Source: Girardinichthys multiradiatus
Lineage: Eukaryota; Chordata; Actinopteri; Cyprinodontiformes; Goodeidae
Direction of reading: 5' to 3'
Length of the DNA stretch: 64,000 bases
Assembly (NCBI RefSeq): GCF_021462225.1
Contig: NC_061794.1
Location: forward strand, 19,113,784 to 19,177,783
Shown here: one piece after another, positions 51,808 through 63,069 of the stretch
Layout of the letters: every line of letters starts with the position of its first letter
Numbering within the stretch: the first letter of the stretch is position 1
Notes under the pieces: generated by a model
Told to the model about the DNA's origin: nothing
What the model saw: only the letters and a program-made list of their open reading frames with translations
Database searches by the model: none
Made by a program: the position numbers and the translations under genes

Positions 51808-52450
51808 GCTACAGAAAGGATTGTCCACTTATAGATTTTGCATGGGTTTCCCTTTCTTACATATTTTAGATTACTAGATACATTTTATTAGACAAAGATT
51901 ACCTGAGTAAAAGTATGTACACCAACCTGCTTATGTGTGACAAAGTAATTGGCCCCTAAACCTAATAACTGGTTGTGCTGTATTTGACAGTAACAGCAGC
52001 TGGGTATTCTTGTTCTTAATTTTTGGCAGGGTTTCCATCAACAGTTAGTCCAGGCCCTAAAGAAGCCAAGCAGTCCAAGGTTGCTCTTGGAGCAACTTTG
52101 AAATGCCACTCCTGAGAAGGTTCAACACTGATCAATTTTTTTTTAATTTGTGGAAGAGGGCTCTTACTGTTGTTTGCTAGAGTCCCCAAAACCTTAGGAA
52201 TAGTTTGTATTTACTATTTCCACAATGACAAATTGAAATTTCTCTGTTTCTCATCCGTTCTTGAACTTTTATAGATCGGGGCATAATGTGTTGCTTTCTG
52301 GGATCTTTTAGGCTACGTTGTGTTGTCGGAAAGGTGCTATTTAAGTTTGTTTTTAGATCTACAGGGTGTCAGCAATCAAGCACCTTGTTGCTAGTGAAAC
52401 TAAACCTATCTTTCCAATAAATATGGCTAATTACAATAATTTCATGGTAA
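51808..52450 (-). mobile_element. Tc1/mariner family 2 relic, internally deleted
   Basis: The left end is ACAGTGCTACAGAAAGGATTG, then GTAATTGGCCCCTAAACC, AATAACTGGTTGTGC, and, after a large deletion, CTCCTGAGAAGGTTCAACACTG and GGCTCTTACTGTTGTTTGC, antisense segments from the N-terminal half of a Tc1-like transposase. It is non-coding. Confidence 0.78.
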
Positions 52451-54924
52451 AATGGTGAATGGAGTAAATTTACATAGCTGTTTTCTAGTTCTACTGAACG
52501 CTCAAGGTGCTTTTGACTAGATCCACATTAACCCATTTGTACTAACAAACACCGAAGCAGTTAAGCACAATACACAACTTGGAGTTAAGTACCTTGCCCA
52601 GGGACACATCAACATGTTATATGGAGAGGGTGATTTTTTTTTTTTCCATACAGGGCAGGTTGTTTTGAAAAGCTTTTTCTGACATTTAAAAACGGCATTT
52701 GGTATTTACTCAAGGTATCCTTGATGATCTGACACATTTAAATATGTAAAAACAGAAAAAAATCTGGGAGAGGGCAAATAGTTCTTTACAGCTTTGTAGG
52801 CTGAAGTGGTCATCTAATATACTGTGATTCTTTCTCTATTCAGCTAAACTGGTTTTGAATGGTATTTAGTCCATTTACCATTTACCGTATCATGCTAGAA
52901 TCATTTCTGTCCTTTTTTTTTCCCATGAACACCTTTCTAAAATGTGACATTACTGCTGTCTACTGGCTAGCCCAAAGTCAGCTTGGTATTAGTCACCTTA
53001 AGGGTCAAACTTTAAGAAAAATAACACCTTTTGTGAGGGCAAACAGATCACACACGATGCAAGCGGAATATTTGAATGGCCTGTGTGAATATCTTGCAGC
53101 ATAGGAACTTGGCCATCTGCCCTCCTCAGTCAGAACACAAAAGCTGAACAAACACTTCAGGACGCATGAGGTGGGTCAGGACAGATACGTGTTAGGGTGT
53201 GCCAGGGCTTCTTCACTCAAATGCATAAAAACCTGAGCCCAGCTCAGTCATTAAGACATGAACAAAGGCAACAGGCACTGTTTGAAAAGAGAGCTGTCAA
53301 GGCAGAGATTTAGTGTCTAACAGAGAGTAAAGGAGATAAATCATGCCATGTCTGGATGGGTATCTGTCACGTAGAAACATGGCGACATAAGAGTGCCCGC
53401 TAGACGTCTTGGCCTATCATTAAGTCAACAACTGGGCAAATAGAAAAGCTAGCATTCTTTTCCACTCTTTCCACACATCACAGAATGAATGATACTGATA
53501 TGGAAAATCACCACACAAAAAGTAAACAGAGAAGGAATAAGGGGACAGTGTGAAAGAGGTTCGCCTGGAAACAAAGTCATCCCAAGGTGTTCAAGTGCAT
53601 ACTGCAGGGCTGACGTGGATGCTATGATACATATTTCCTGGTGACCTATGGTGACCTTGTCCAAACGATCTATATCAGTGGACATCTCTAAATAAAGCTC
53701 TATGATATGCCATTGTTCTTGCCAAACTAACACAATACCCTTAAGGCATGTTACTATGGACATAAATGGAAAAATGCCACAATTATAGGATAGGTAGTCA
53801 AAAGTTTAACATTTGTTTACAACAGCCAAGCAAGTGACTTTATCTTCCACAGTTGGCAAAACCAAATGTGTGACCTTCATTGAAATAATTGGTGAGACAA
53901 AAAGCAATCACAGTGATGAAGTCAGAGAATGGTAAAGCTGATAGATGTTGGAGATGTTTCAAAAGCTATGATTCAGAAATACAAAGAAACGTCCAGCTGT
54001 CACCACGCAGGTATAAATACAATCAGGTACACATCAAGAAAACCTGTCCAAACTGTTGATTTCCTTGATACAATGTACATAATTTTATTTACATTTTTTA
54101 CCCTTATATCTGAAGGAATGTACCTAAGCTGTTCTTATTCCTTGTACCACATCTACCAGACATCCACATATATCTTCCTCCAACATGGATTACTATGTAA
54201 ATACCCAAGGAACACCACATCAGTGAATCTACTGAGGTAGTCAGTGAAGAGCACAATATCTCAAGCCACTGTACAGTGTCATGCCTCTATCAATAGACAA
54301 GTCAGGTCAATCTACCAGCCAGATAATAGCAGCAGTCACTCTTATGCTTAAATCCCTTTGCTGTGCTCTGTGTTGGTTGTGTCTCTCCCGGCCTGCTCAG
54401 GCCTTCCTATCTGCAGGGGTAAGCAGTCCTACACACACAGCTAGAAAGAGACAGAGAAACACAAACATACACACACTGAAGACTGGGGGCCTGGCGTTCT
54501 ATCATGTTGTGCTAAAGGGGGGGCATAATGGTTTTTAAATGGATGACTCAGTGCAAGCCCAGAGAGGGCGTCTGAAACAGAAGAGAATGGCCATAGCCTG
54601 CAGCAAAGCAGCTCCCAGATTGAGCTGTCCGTCTTGCTAAAATGAGCCTGAGTTAACACCTAGGCCAGTTCCCTAAGCCGTGGGACAGACAATAGTCGAC
54701 TTCCTCTCTGCCTTTCTCCTTTCTCTGTCACTTATACTCTTTTACGCTCTCTTTGTATTATTCAGTGTTTCTCTTCACCAGTCTGTACTTCAACCCAGGT
54801 TTCCAGAAAGGAACCAACATATTGTTCAGCTTCTTGGATTCATCCAGAGTGCTTAAAAAAGCAATATGGGTTACTGCAAACATGTACTGTAAGTGGTTTA
54901 TATAAACTATAACCTATCTCTTTG
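52451..54924. other. Unassigned intronic sequence
   Basis: No gene or certain repeat was recognised. Confidence 0.42.
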
Positions 54925-54925
54925 A

Positions 54926-55830
54926 GTCACCGGCCACCTTATTTGTTGCTCATTGCTGGTACTGTGTTGGACCCCATTTTGCCTTCAGATATGCCTCAAT
55001 TATCTGTGGCATAGATTTAACAACAATCCCTTCCATGATGCAAATACCCCTTTCCACCAAATGCCAAATGTCCTATATTAGAGTGTATTTTCAACATCAA
55101 CATCAGCAATGTCCAGGTGGGCTGTGTTTAAACATTGCTCAGTTGGTACTTAGGGATTCAAAGTGCGCCAAGAAAGTATTCGCCACAACATTACAACACC
55201 ATGATCAGCCTGATCAGTTTGGATCCATGCTTTCATGCTGTTTATGGCACATTCTGAGCCTACCATCTGAATGTCATAATATACATAGGGACTTTTTCCA
55301 GTGTGCTAGTGTCCAATTTTAGCCAGTCTGTGTAAACGGTAAACTGAGTTTCCTGTTCTTAGCTGACAGGAGTGGCACTGAGTGTGCTATCCTGCTGCTG
55401 TAGCCCATCTGCTTCAAGATTCGTATTATGCATATCTTGGTTATACCAAGTGGTTTTTTGCCTTTCAATCAATTCAACCCAGTCTGCCCATTCTTTTCTG
55501 ACATGAACAGGGCATTTCCATCCACAAGTCTGCCGCTCACTGGATCATTTCTCTTTTTTCGGACCATTTTCTGAAAATTCAGGAGATGGTTGTGTCAAAA
55601 TCCAAGCAAATAAGCAGTTACTGAACTACTCCATACTATGTTCAGTCACTTAAATCCCCTTTATTTCCAATTCTGACACAGGAATGACGATTAACTTTGA
55701 ACTTCAGCTAGTCTTCACAAGATCTAGATACCTAAATGCATGCTGTACCTCTCATGTGATTGGATAATTTGCTCTTTGTGTTAGCAGGAAATATAACATG
55801 TTTAGTTGACAAAGTGTCCTGTGAATGTAA
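54926..55830 (-). mobile_element. Tc1/mariner family 4 relic
   Basis: The left end has CACCGGCCACCTTATTTG, the degraded terminus of a widespread teleost element whose ends read 'CACCGGCCACTTTATTAGG'. Antisense transposase segments follow in order: ATTCTGAGCCTACCATCTGA, CTGTTCTTAGCTGACAGGAG, CGCTCACTGGATCATTTCTC and CATGTGATTGGATAATTTGC. Several internal deletions are present, and the right terminus is worn near 55800-55830. Confidence 0.82.
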
Positions 55831-58015
55831 TCAATGTCAGGTTATTCAACATAATCCAGTTAGAAAATCATCAGTTAGAAATCAAAGCTACTTAAAGGTA
55901 AAACATTTGGAAGGAACATGTTTTCATTTAATTTAAGTACTTATACTAATTATCACATGGAAGCTAATCGCTTTATATCATCTTTTCATCTTCTGTTTTG
56001 CTCTCACCTTGCACTTCATTCTCTACTTAACCAGAATTCACAAGTCGCCCCTCGTTTGTCTATTTATCTAAGCCTAGAAGCAATAGATGAGTAGAGGAGC
56101 TGATGGTGAAAGGGAAGAGAAAAGGGGTTTAAGGGACTCCTGAGGGAGTCTCTTGATGACTATCAACAGGCTCACTGTTATGACTGTCTGTGATAAGAGT
56201 CTGGGAGAAGAGAGCCTCTAAAGGTTTCCAGCCCCAAACCAGACAGGACATTTAAAGAAATAGAATCTTAGCCAGGGTCAGTCCTCCTATGATGATTTAC
56301 AAAGGAAAACACACATAAATTCCTTTTTACTGATAGGCTTGAAAGGAAAGACCAAATGCATAACACTGAAAGAAAAAAAAAAATCACCCCTAATGTATGT
56401 TTGTATTAATCTCAAAAGAATATATACACAAACTTTTATAAGAGCCCTTAAAATCTGCAAACATCAGTAGCCAAATTTTTGGAATCTTTGGACATTCAAA
56501 TGCTTTTCTCATTGGCTTATGATACTAAGGGTGAAAAACACACAACTGTATTTTAGATTAGGAATATCCCGATCCAATCCTGGGTATTGGATCGGCGTTC
56601 TAAACATGACATTTTTAAATAATCGTTATCAACAGGCCCGTAAGAACAGCTCAAGTTTATATGTTATTATGTCAGCCATACTCCCAGTGAGTCATGCAGC
56701 CATGCTTTGTGTGGCCCACTTCTGACAATCATCTATTTTCTTCTGTACAGCTCGTAATACTGCCCCATAACCCATGCACATTATTTGTTTTCTAATCGTA
56801 GACCACAGAGAGAAAGATAGAAGCTGCAGCAGCTTCCTGTCTGTCTGTGTCGTATGATCTCCTGTGAACAGACAGCTCTCTGTGAAGAAGAGGGAACTGT
56901 GCGTATCACAACTTAAACACAAGTCATTTTTACGACTTTAAAGACAAACTGAAAACTTTATGAAACAGGAGAACAACTTTTTCTATAGGTTCTGTCTGCA
57001 CATAAATAGCTGAATGCACAAGGAAACTTTAAGAGCTGAACTGTCACCAAGTTCAATCAAAGCACAGTAATGATGCTAACATATTTACTGAGTCAGAAGA
57101 ATCCTCAGAAGTAAAAGATACAGCTATTTGCAATTTAGATGATATGTTGGTAGAACATTGCAGCATCCGTTTACCCTGTGATAAAGCAGCATATTGAGAA
57201 TGTGTAGTCCAAAAGCGAGTTGATTCAAGAGGAACCAACAGAAGATACTGCAGCACACTGAAAGTCTTTGGTGTCTAAGTCAAAGTAATACTAGTTCAAT
57301 GTTGTGGGTTATATTTCTGCCATCTAAAACTGCTGAGTTTTCAAGCATGTATATGGGTTTGGTTTTATGAACCTTAACAAGGTCTCAGACTCCACGCATA
57401 TTCCCGAATTCCTGAAGAACTAGATGTTTAAGGTCCAGGTTTGAATAAATTTCTCCCTTTTTTTGAAATATGTACGTTTTTATGCCCACATTCATGTATT
57501 GTTGGATCTTCGAAGCTCAAGGTGGCCTTTTCCTGCAAGCCAAAGAGTTAGAGTGGAGCTGATGAATATGCATTAGTCGGATGTCTGGAGAGAGATGGAA
57601 AGGAGAAAGAAAACTGAGAGAAAACATGAGAGCTACAGAGAGGGTGAAGCTTTTGGAAGAAAGCCCTGTGCAAACCCAAATGGCTAACCATGATGTGAAC
57701 TTTAAAAAGCAAAATGTTGCACCTGGCATGCTGCCACTTAGCGTGTGCCTGTGTACTTTAATTGCCTGCATACCGCTACAACTGGTGGGAAGAAAAGAGT
57801 GTAAAAAGGGGAAGAAAGTTATTGGAACTGAAACTATGAAAATCACCCTCTTTGGTTTTCTTTAACCCTGTCAACTAGAGATTTGTGAAAATTGTTTAAA
57901 ACTATAATACTATTATGACCTGTAAAGGGAAATAAATCCTAGTTTCACTTTAAGTTAAATTTCACAGATATACTGAAGTAGTAATGTTAAAGGATTTATA
58001 AGCATATGTTATTTA
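55831..58015. other. Unassigned intronic sequence with a hAT-like patch
   Basis: Around 56553-56620 GGAATATCCCGATCCAATCC and TATTGGATCGG form a perfect 10-bp hairpin (56569-56578 with 56586-56595), reminiscent of a teleost hAT-type non-autonomous element. Its ends were not resolved. The rest is unassigned. Confidence 0.42.
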
Positions 58016-58019
58016 GAGT

Positions 58020-58940
58020 AAATGTGTGCCATTCCGTATTATAATTTAATCTACATTAATTGCACCCTTCACATCTACTGGCACGTTGTATAGATGAACC
58101 AAAATCTTAAAATATATAAAAGTTCACCTTCAATTTGAGTGCATTTATTTAGTGGGGAAAAATCCAAAGCTCAGAAATGTATATTTTACATGAAATCACA
58201 ATTCTAGCACATCACTTAGTCTTCTTGTTTAACATTTAACAATGTTGTAACACAGATAAAAAGGGATTTCTCTTATGTGCTCTCTTTCAATTTAGGTCTA
58301 AGGAATGAAATCTGCCATGGATAAAGGATGATTTTTGTCCCCGGCTAAATGTTTTTGCGTTAATTTGGCCATGTATTTTGGATCATTATTGTGTTAAAAG
58401 ATCTATATTCAGTTTTGTTAGCAGCGCCAACCAGATTTTTAATTCAAATGTTCTGGTATTTTAAGGAGGAAAAGGCCAGAACACGTGCCTGGTTCTGCTA
58501 GGTGTTTTATGATCCCATAGACTAACAAGCTATTTTTTCTTCCAGGAGCTTTTGGAAGAAAAACGGGCCAACATCATCACAGATTTACCATGCTTAACCT
58601 TTTCCCACATATTTATCTTTGTTTTACATCAAGCCAACCTTGAGTGTTTATTCACAATAAACTCAATCTTATTCTCACCTGATCGAAAAACACAGTTCCA
58701 GTTAAGTCTCAGTAATGTTTAGAAAACTTCACGTTTTTGTTTTTGATGGTAGGACATAAAATGCCTTATCCCATTACTCCTTAACAACCATTCAGGTTGT
58801 TGGCAGCATTTAATGGATGGCTGCTTTGACTTTGACTTGTTGAGCCTATCTCTTTGTTGAAGTTCTCTAACAGTGATCTTACCATCCTGCTCATCGTACA
58901 TGGAGGGGAGATAAATATATTATCACAATTATTCACTTTC
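58020..58940 (-). mobile_element. Tc1/mariner family 3 relic
   Basis: The outer part (TTGAGTGCATTTATTTAGTGG) is followed by antisense transposase segments in order: TTTGGATCATTATTGTG, TTCTGGTATTTTAAGGAGG, CTTTTGGAAGAAAAACGGG, ACAGATTTACCATGCTTAAC, TCACCTGATCGAAAAACAC and GTTCCAGTTAAGTCTCAG. The order and spacing resemble a Tc1-type gene read from its 3' side. It is decayed and non-coding, and the right terminus was not found. Confidence 0.78.
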
Positions 58941-59299
58941 TTAGCCTTTTCCAGACTATTCAGATCAAGATAAAATTTGGGTGTGAGGTAAGGCAACTGC
59001 AATAAGAGAGGACGTTATTTTCAAAGCATTCATGTCAATGGTGCTGAATGATATGTTGTTCATTAGCCTAATATTTAGTGTACATTTTTAACATTTTGAA
59101 GGTCAATGGAAAATTAGGAAAACATTTATTAGACAATGTATGCATCTCATCAAAACTGTCAGTTGTAAATTAGCTGTCTTATTCTGGCGCATCAGTTGCT
59201 ATCACGAACTGTGATCAGCCCATCTAAGTCTGAGTTCCTTGTTACTCGCCAAGGTAATATAAGACTATGTAAGACTATGGCCTCCTAAAAGTGAACAGA

Positions 59300-59640
59300 G
59301 ATGGAGTCGGTAAAAATGAAAAGCAGACCAGTAGATTTCATCTCTAATTAGGCTCATGGGAAAGAGGGACAGAGACCAGGAGTTCTTTCTCGCCCCCATT
59401 GAGCTTATTGAAGCAACTTCAATATCCTCTAATGTCATGTTGAAATGAAAATTAATAGTTCAATATGCTGCCACCGCACTGGACCACGCTTCTTCCATTT
59501 CCATATCAGATGGCGTGACCAAATGAGCGCGCTTGCTTCAGACCGACACCCATAAAAGCTGATACCTTCACTAATCAGCCAGATTTTTCCATCTGACATC
59601 GCATTGCTGCTGCAGATGACTGTATTATGTGTATGTAGAC
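59300..59640. promoter_or_regulatory. Candidate conserved noncoding block near exon 2
   Basis: A repeat-free stretch 0.3-0.6 kb into intron 2 with TAATTAGG (59345-59351), AAATTAATAG, CCATATCAGATGG and ACTAATCAGCC. Composition and position suggest a cis-regulatory element or conserved intronic sequence; this is inference. Confidence 0.35.
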
Positions 59641-59936
59641 GTGTGGGAGTGTCTTTGTGCGTGGGGACCAAAGATGAGGTCAGATAATAAAGGGAATGCA
59701 AATGGAATGATCATCGAGCTTCTATACTCATGATAAGATGTATGCTGTTGAGAACCAAGAGTGATGGCTGAAAATGTGAATAGAGAGCTGCTTGCATATT
59801 CAACAAAAATCTTCAGTGCGGCTTCATTTAATTTCTCTCTGTATTTGTTCCACAGCATACATGTATGGCAAAAACAGCAATGCAAAAAAGTGAACAGAAA
59901 TAAACAATAAACATTAAATCCTACATTGACTCCTAC

Positions 59937-60385
59937 CTCCCATCCAAAGGAGTTGTCTTTGCCTGTGGACCCATGATGCTTTGAGCTGTGCAGGCCAAAC
60001 CTCTCACCAGCACATATGCGAGTCTTAGCCCATATGCCTAGGCCAGCGCCAGGCACAGAAGACTCTCGCAGCTCCAGCTCACCGGGAATGGGAATGTCAT
60101 CAGGAATGTAGACGGGCGCCTCGTAGGGCGAGCCCTCCTTGGGTGTGGTGAAGTCCTGGTCATTGCTGCTGCTGCTGTTGTTGTGGAGGTGGTGCGACTT
60201 GTAAATGTGGGGGTGCAGCAGGTGATGGTGGTGGTTGTTTTGATGGGAAGGAGTTGGTGAGGGCAGAGGAGTCATGTTGATAATGGCGTCTTCTGCGTCT
60301 TCTTCTGGGCTGTCAGCGCTGCCAGTTGCTAAACCCTGGAGGTCAGCTTCTGTGTCAAACATGCTGTCAACTGGCTCACTGTCAT
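59937..60385 (-). CDS. prdm16: prdm16 coding exon 2 (N-terminal region and start of PR/SET domain)
   Basis: This internal exon encodes the N-terminus of a PRDM16-type zinc-finger transcription factor, a nuclear regulator of cell fate. It begins after a pyrimidine-rich acceptor ending CACCTAG (AG at 60387-60386) and ends GAG|GTAGGA (donor at 59936). Its 449 nt complete a codon with two bases and finish in phase 0. The reading frame shows an acidic stretch ([12 protein letters not shown]), a His/Asn/Ser-rich low-complexity segment (about 27 residues), the family signature [20 protein letters not shown], then [19 protein letters not shown], the first strands of the PR/SET domain, ending FGWE. 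From memory, human PRDM16 has [29 protein letters not shown] and ELRESSIPGAGLGVWAK, ending FGWE at an exon boundary. The paralog MECOM has KAPIYIP and lacks the acidic match, so prdm16 is preferred. The low-complexity insert makes the exon longer than the human one. The open frame continues past the donor into intron by chance. The initiator ATG should lie in exon 1, outside the window. Confidence 0.93.
60163..60250 (-). repeat. prdm16: Low-complexity coding tract in exon 2 (His/Asn/Ser-rich)
   Basis: Encodes a run with HHHH, a second HH and SSSS separated by Asn. The Ser part is built on AGC repeats and the His part on CAC/CAT codons. Such a tract could vary in length between individuals or species. 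The mammalian protein, as I recall it, lacks an equivalent tract. Confidence 0.85.
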
Positions 60386-60399
60386 CTAGGTGAAAAAGA

Positions 60400-61070
60400 G
60401 AGAAAACATGTGAAGGTAATGGTTATTCAGAGAGTTCATGCTATTAAAAACTGAAACCGCAAAACAGTAGATTTAAATCCGAGCTAAGTGGGATTCATCA
60501 TTTAATACAGAACAGCAAGAACATTTTAAAGTTTGTTTTATCAAAAATTGCCAGCAGTCAAAATGAAGACCTGTCCTGGCTATTACTTTATGGGAACAGA
60601 TCTCCATTTTATCATAGCCACCGTGTCCCGCCAGAACTCATCTTACACATATAAATCTATCTATCACTGACTTGGTTAGTCTCCTCACCTATTATTATTG
60701 TCACAGCCAAGAACTGACAACATGATTGTGCCTGCAGCCAAGTGGAAATGATGACGAGTATTATGTGCGCATGGATACACTTAACTTTTGGCTTTAAGTT
60801 CTAGTCCTGTTTCCTTGGCCTGTTATTAAGGAAATTACTGTGGACAGTGAAAGTTTGTAAATGTGTTGAAGCAAAGGCATTTAGGTGAGTGATATGTGGC
60901 ATCTGGCACACAGTTGCATTCTATTAACCTTGTATGAATATTAAAGCTGAAATTTTTCTGGGGTTTTTGTTCTTAAACCGTACCAACATGATAGCTTCTT
61001 AAAGGCCTTGACTAGAAGAGGAGATAATTTTACAGGACCAAAAGAAGACAATCATCGAACACAGATCTCT
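60400..61070. other. Intron 1 sequence next to exon 2
   Basis: No repeat or motif cluster was recognised between the acceptor and the tandem array. Confidence 0.45.
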
Positions 61071-61077
61071 TTGGTTT

Positions 61078-61700
61078 CTATCCTAAAGAAAGTACTTCTG
61101 GCTAAGTGCGTCTGTGTTTAGCTGTTTCCTGTACAGAACAATTGATAGAGCTAATACTGCCATGAACACTGTGTATGCTCTTCAAAGTATTTCCCCTAAA
61201 AATGCTCCAGATCCAGTGACTTTGTGATTAGCTGTGTCTCTGCCATCATTTACTATGAGTATTCTCTATATGTTTTTCTTTTTCATTGAAAGTTCCCCTA
61301 ACTCAATGCTTCTGTGCTTATAGCTATGTCTATTTAGAGGTCTGAAATAGGACCATTTTCTGATATTAACACAATGTACTTTTATATTTTCTTTCCCATG
61401 GAAAGTAATCCAGGCCACGAGATTCTATGTGTGTCTTCATTGGATGAAGATATTGACAGACATGTTTCTGTCATTAACTGTGTACTATTTTAGTTTTTCT
61501 TTCCTAGAAAACGTACTCGTAGCCCAGTGAATCTGTGTTTGTGGTGTCTCCTTCCTGGATGGAGTCATTCACAAAACTGTTACAGATATCAATGCTGTGT
61601 TCTCTCTTCGTTTTTTTCTAGTGAAGGAACTCCTGACTCAGTGATTCTGTGTTGAGCAGTGTCTCATCACTGGACAATGCCATTAACAGCTTGCATTACA
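61078..61700. repeat. Diverged tandem array, period about 110 bp, six units
   Basis: The motif TCTGTGTTTAGCTGTGTCTC-like recurs at 61111, 61221, 61311, 61424, 61532 and 61645 (spacings 110, 90, 113, 108, 113). Each copy is preceded about 35 bp upstream by a TTTCTTTCCTAGRAAAGT-like segment and followed, in the later units, by CTTCCTGGATGGAGTCATT-like sequence. Units are well diverged but keep their order. No known repeat family was recognised. Confidence 0.82.
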
Positions 61701-63060
61701 TGATTAAGTGAATCTGACTGTCTTGCAGTATATTTAACTGGACAGTATGTAATTAGATCTGAATCTGATGTATGTATTTTTCTCACCACCACAAATGTAG
61801 AGATTTTCTTTGATTCCAAACATTTCCATGCTTATGTGCTTGTGTGAGCATATAGACATGTTTCTTTGGTCCTCTCTAGACATATAGTGGTATGTTTAGT
61901 TAAACGATCACTAGACATTTGCTATCTCAACACATGGTCTGCAAATCCGCAAACAAACTAGCCCAATACTTGCAGCAGGAAGAGTTCTCTAACCTTTTAG
62001 ATGTACAATTGGAAACTCTGGTGCTGTTCAGATTTTAACTGTAGCAAAATTAAGTCTTTAAAATATTAATAAACTATATTTTTTAAATGTTGGAAGAAGA
62101 AAGAGCATTTAAAGAAAGTTGAGTGAGTTAGTTAGGATTACTTATCCATGACAAAGGAAAGCACAGTTTGTTCTTTGACATATAGGAGAGTTTCCTGCTT
62201 CATGTTAACAGTTAAAGTATTAAATTGACATTTTAGTTTCAAATGTGAAATGTTCAACTTTGGAAGCATGCATTTTGGCTCTTCAGCACCTGGCAAACAT
62301 GCAGCAAGTCTACATAAAAACTGGGAACCTTATCATATAAATCTGAGGCTGTTAAAGCCAACCGTTTATGACTGATTCTGCGTCACCCAGCAATTTTGAA
62401 TGGAAAAGAAACACAGTTTTGTTAATGATCACCACCACAGAGGGGTTCAGAGGGGGCAGGCAACTAAGCACTGGAACATGCGAGCCAGCAGTAGCTTCCA
62501 CACTTTACCCAGATCAATTAAAGTTTTATAACTCAGCCCTATCTGCTGCTCTCCCTTTACACAATCAAAAGTGTTCTCAGGCTGTTAAACACTTCTTTCA
62601 CTCACCCTCTCTCTCTCTCCCCACTTCATTCCCAAAACTCTCACTGGCACTTGACCCATTGAGAGCAATTTTGACAAGCACAGAGAAAGCCTTAGGAAAT
62701 CTATTAAATACCATTTGGCTTTTAGGGTCCTTTGCACAAAAATGCACAGATTGCTACAACAAAATTGCAACAAGTAGAATGAAAAAAGTGGCCTTAGTTT
62801 ATCTTGAGTGTATCTTTTGTAAGATGTATCTTTGTAAGACCTAGAGTAGTAAAAGAAGAAGATAATAATAATTAAACTTTTAGGTGTAATTTTTCAAATT
62901 TTTGATATTGACAGGTTTTAGATTATTTATTAGTCTCTGTTCTCTACTTTTACACACAGAAGATAGAAGTAAATAAAAAAGAAAGCAGCGTCATGATTCA
63001 AGTGTCCAGAAAAAAAAGACAGAGACAAAAAGGTAAAGAAAGTAACCAGTGATGACAGAA
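61701..63060. other. Unassigned intron 1 sequence
   Basis: An open frame at 62368-62844 has no recognisable domain and no splice context. Nothing else was recognised. Confidence 0.42.
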
Positions 63061-63069
63061 CTGCTTTTA

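Larger units (their letters stand above)
15052..59936 (-). other. prdm16: prdm16 intron 2 (complete, 44,885 bp)
   Basis: The interval runs between the exon 2 donor (GTAGGA, starting at 59936) and the exon 3 acceptor (ACAG ending at 15052). No other convincing coding exon was found on either strand. It contains most of the transposon relics listed separately plus several repeat-free AT-rich blocks that may be regulatory. Long early introns are, from general knowledge, typical of PRDM16 and MECOM in vertebrates. Confidence 0.82.

Noticed and set aside
59625..59936. Open frame continuing from exon 2 toward the left
   Set aside because: It follows a GT donor at the exact family exon boundary (FGWE), and the residues after it have no PRDM similarity. 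It is intron.
59937..60385. mecom (PRDM3) as the gene identity
   Set aside because: The EAPVYIP signature, the acidic AEDA-type stretch and the presence of the 17-residue exon 3 all fit PRDM16 better. A definitive call needs the zinc-finger exons.
62368..62844. 158-codon open frame on the plus strand
   Set aside because: No domain or splice context; in intron 1 antisense to the gene.
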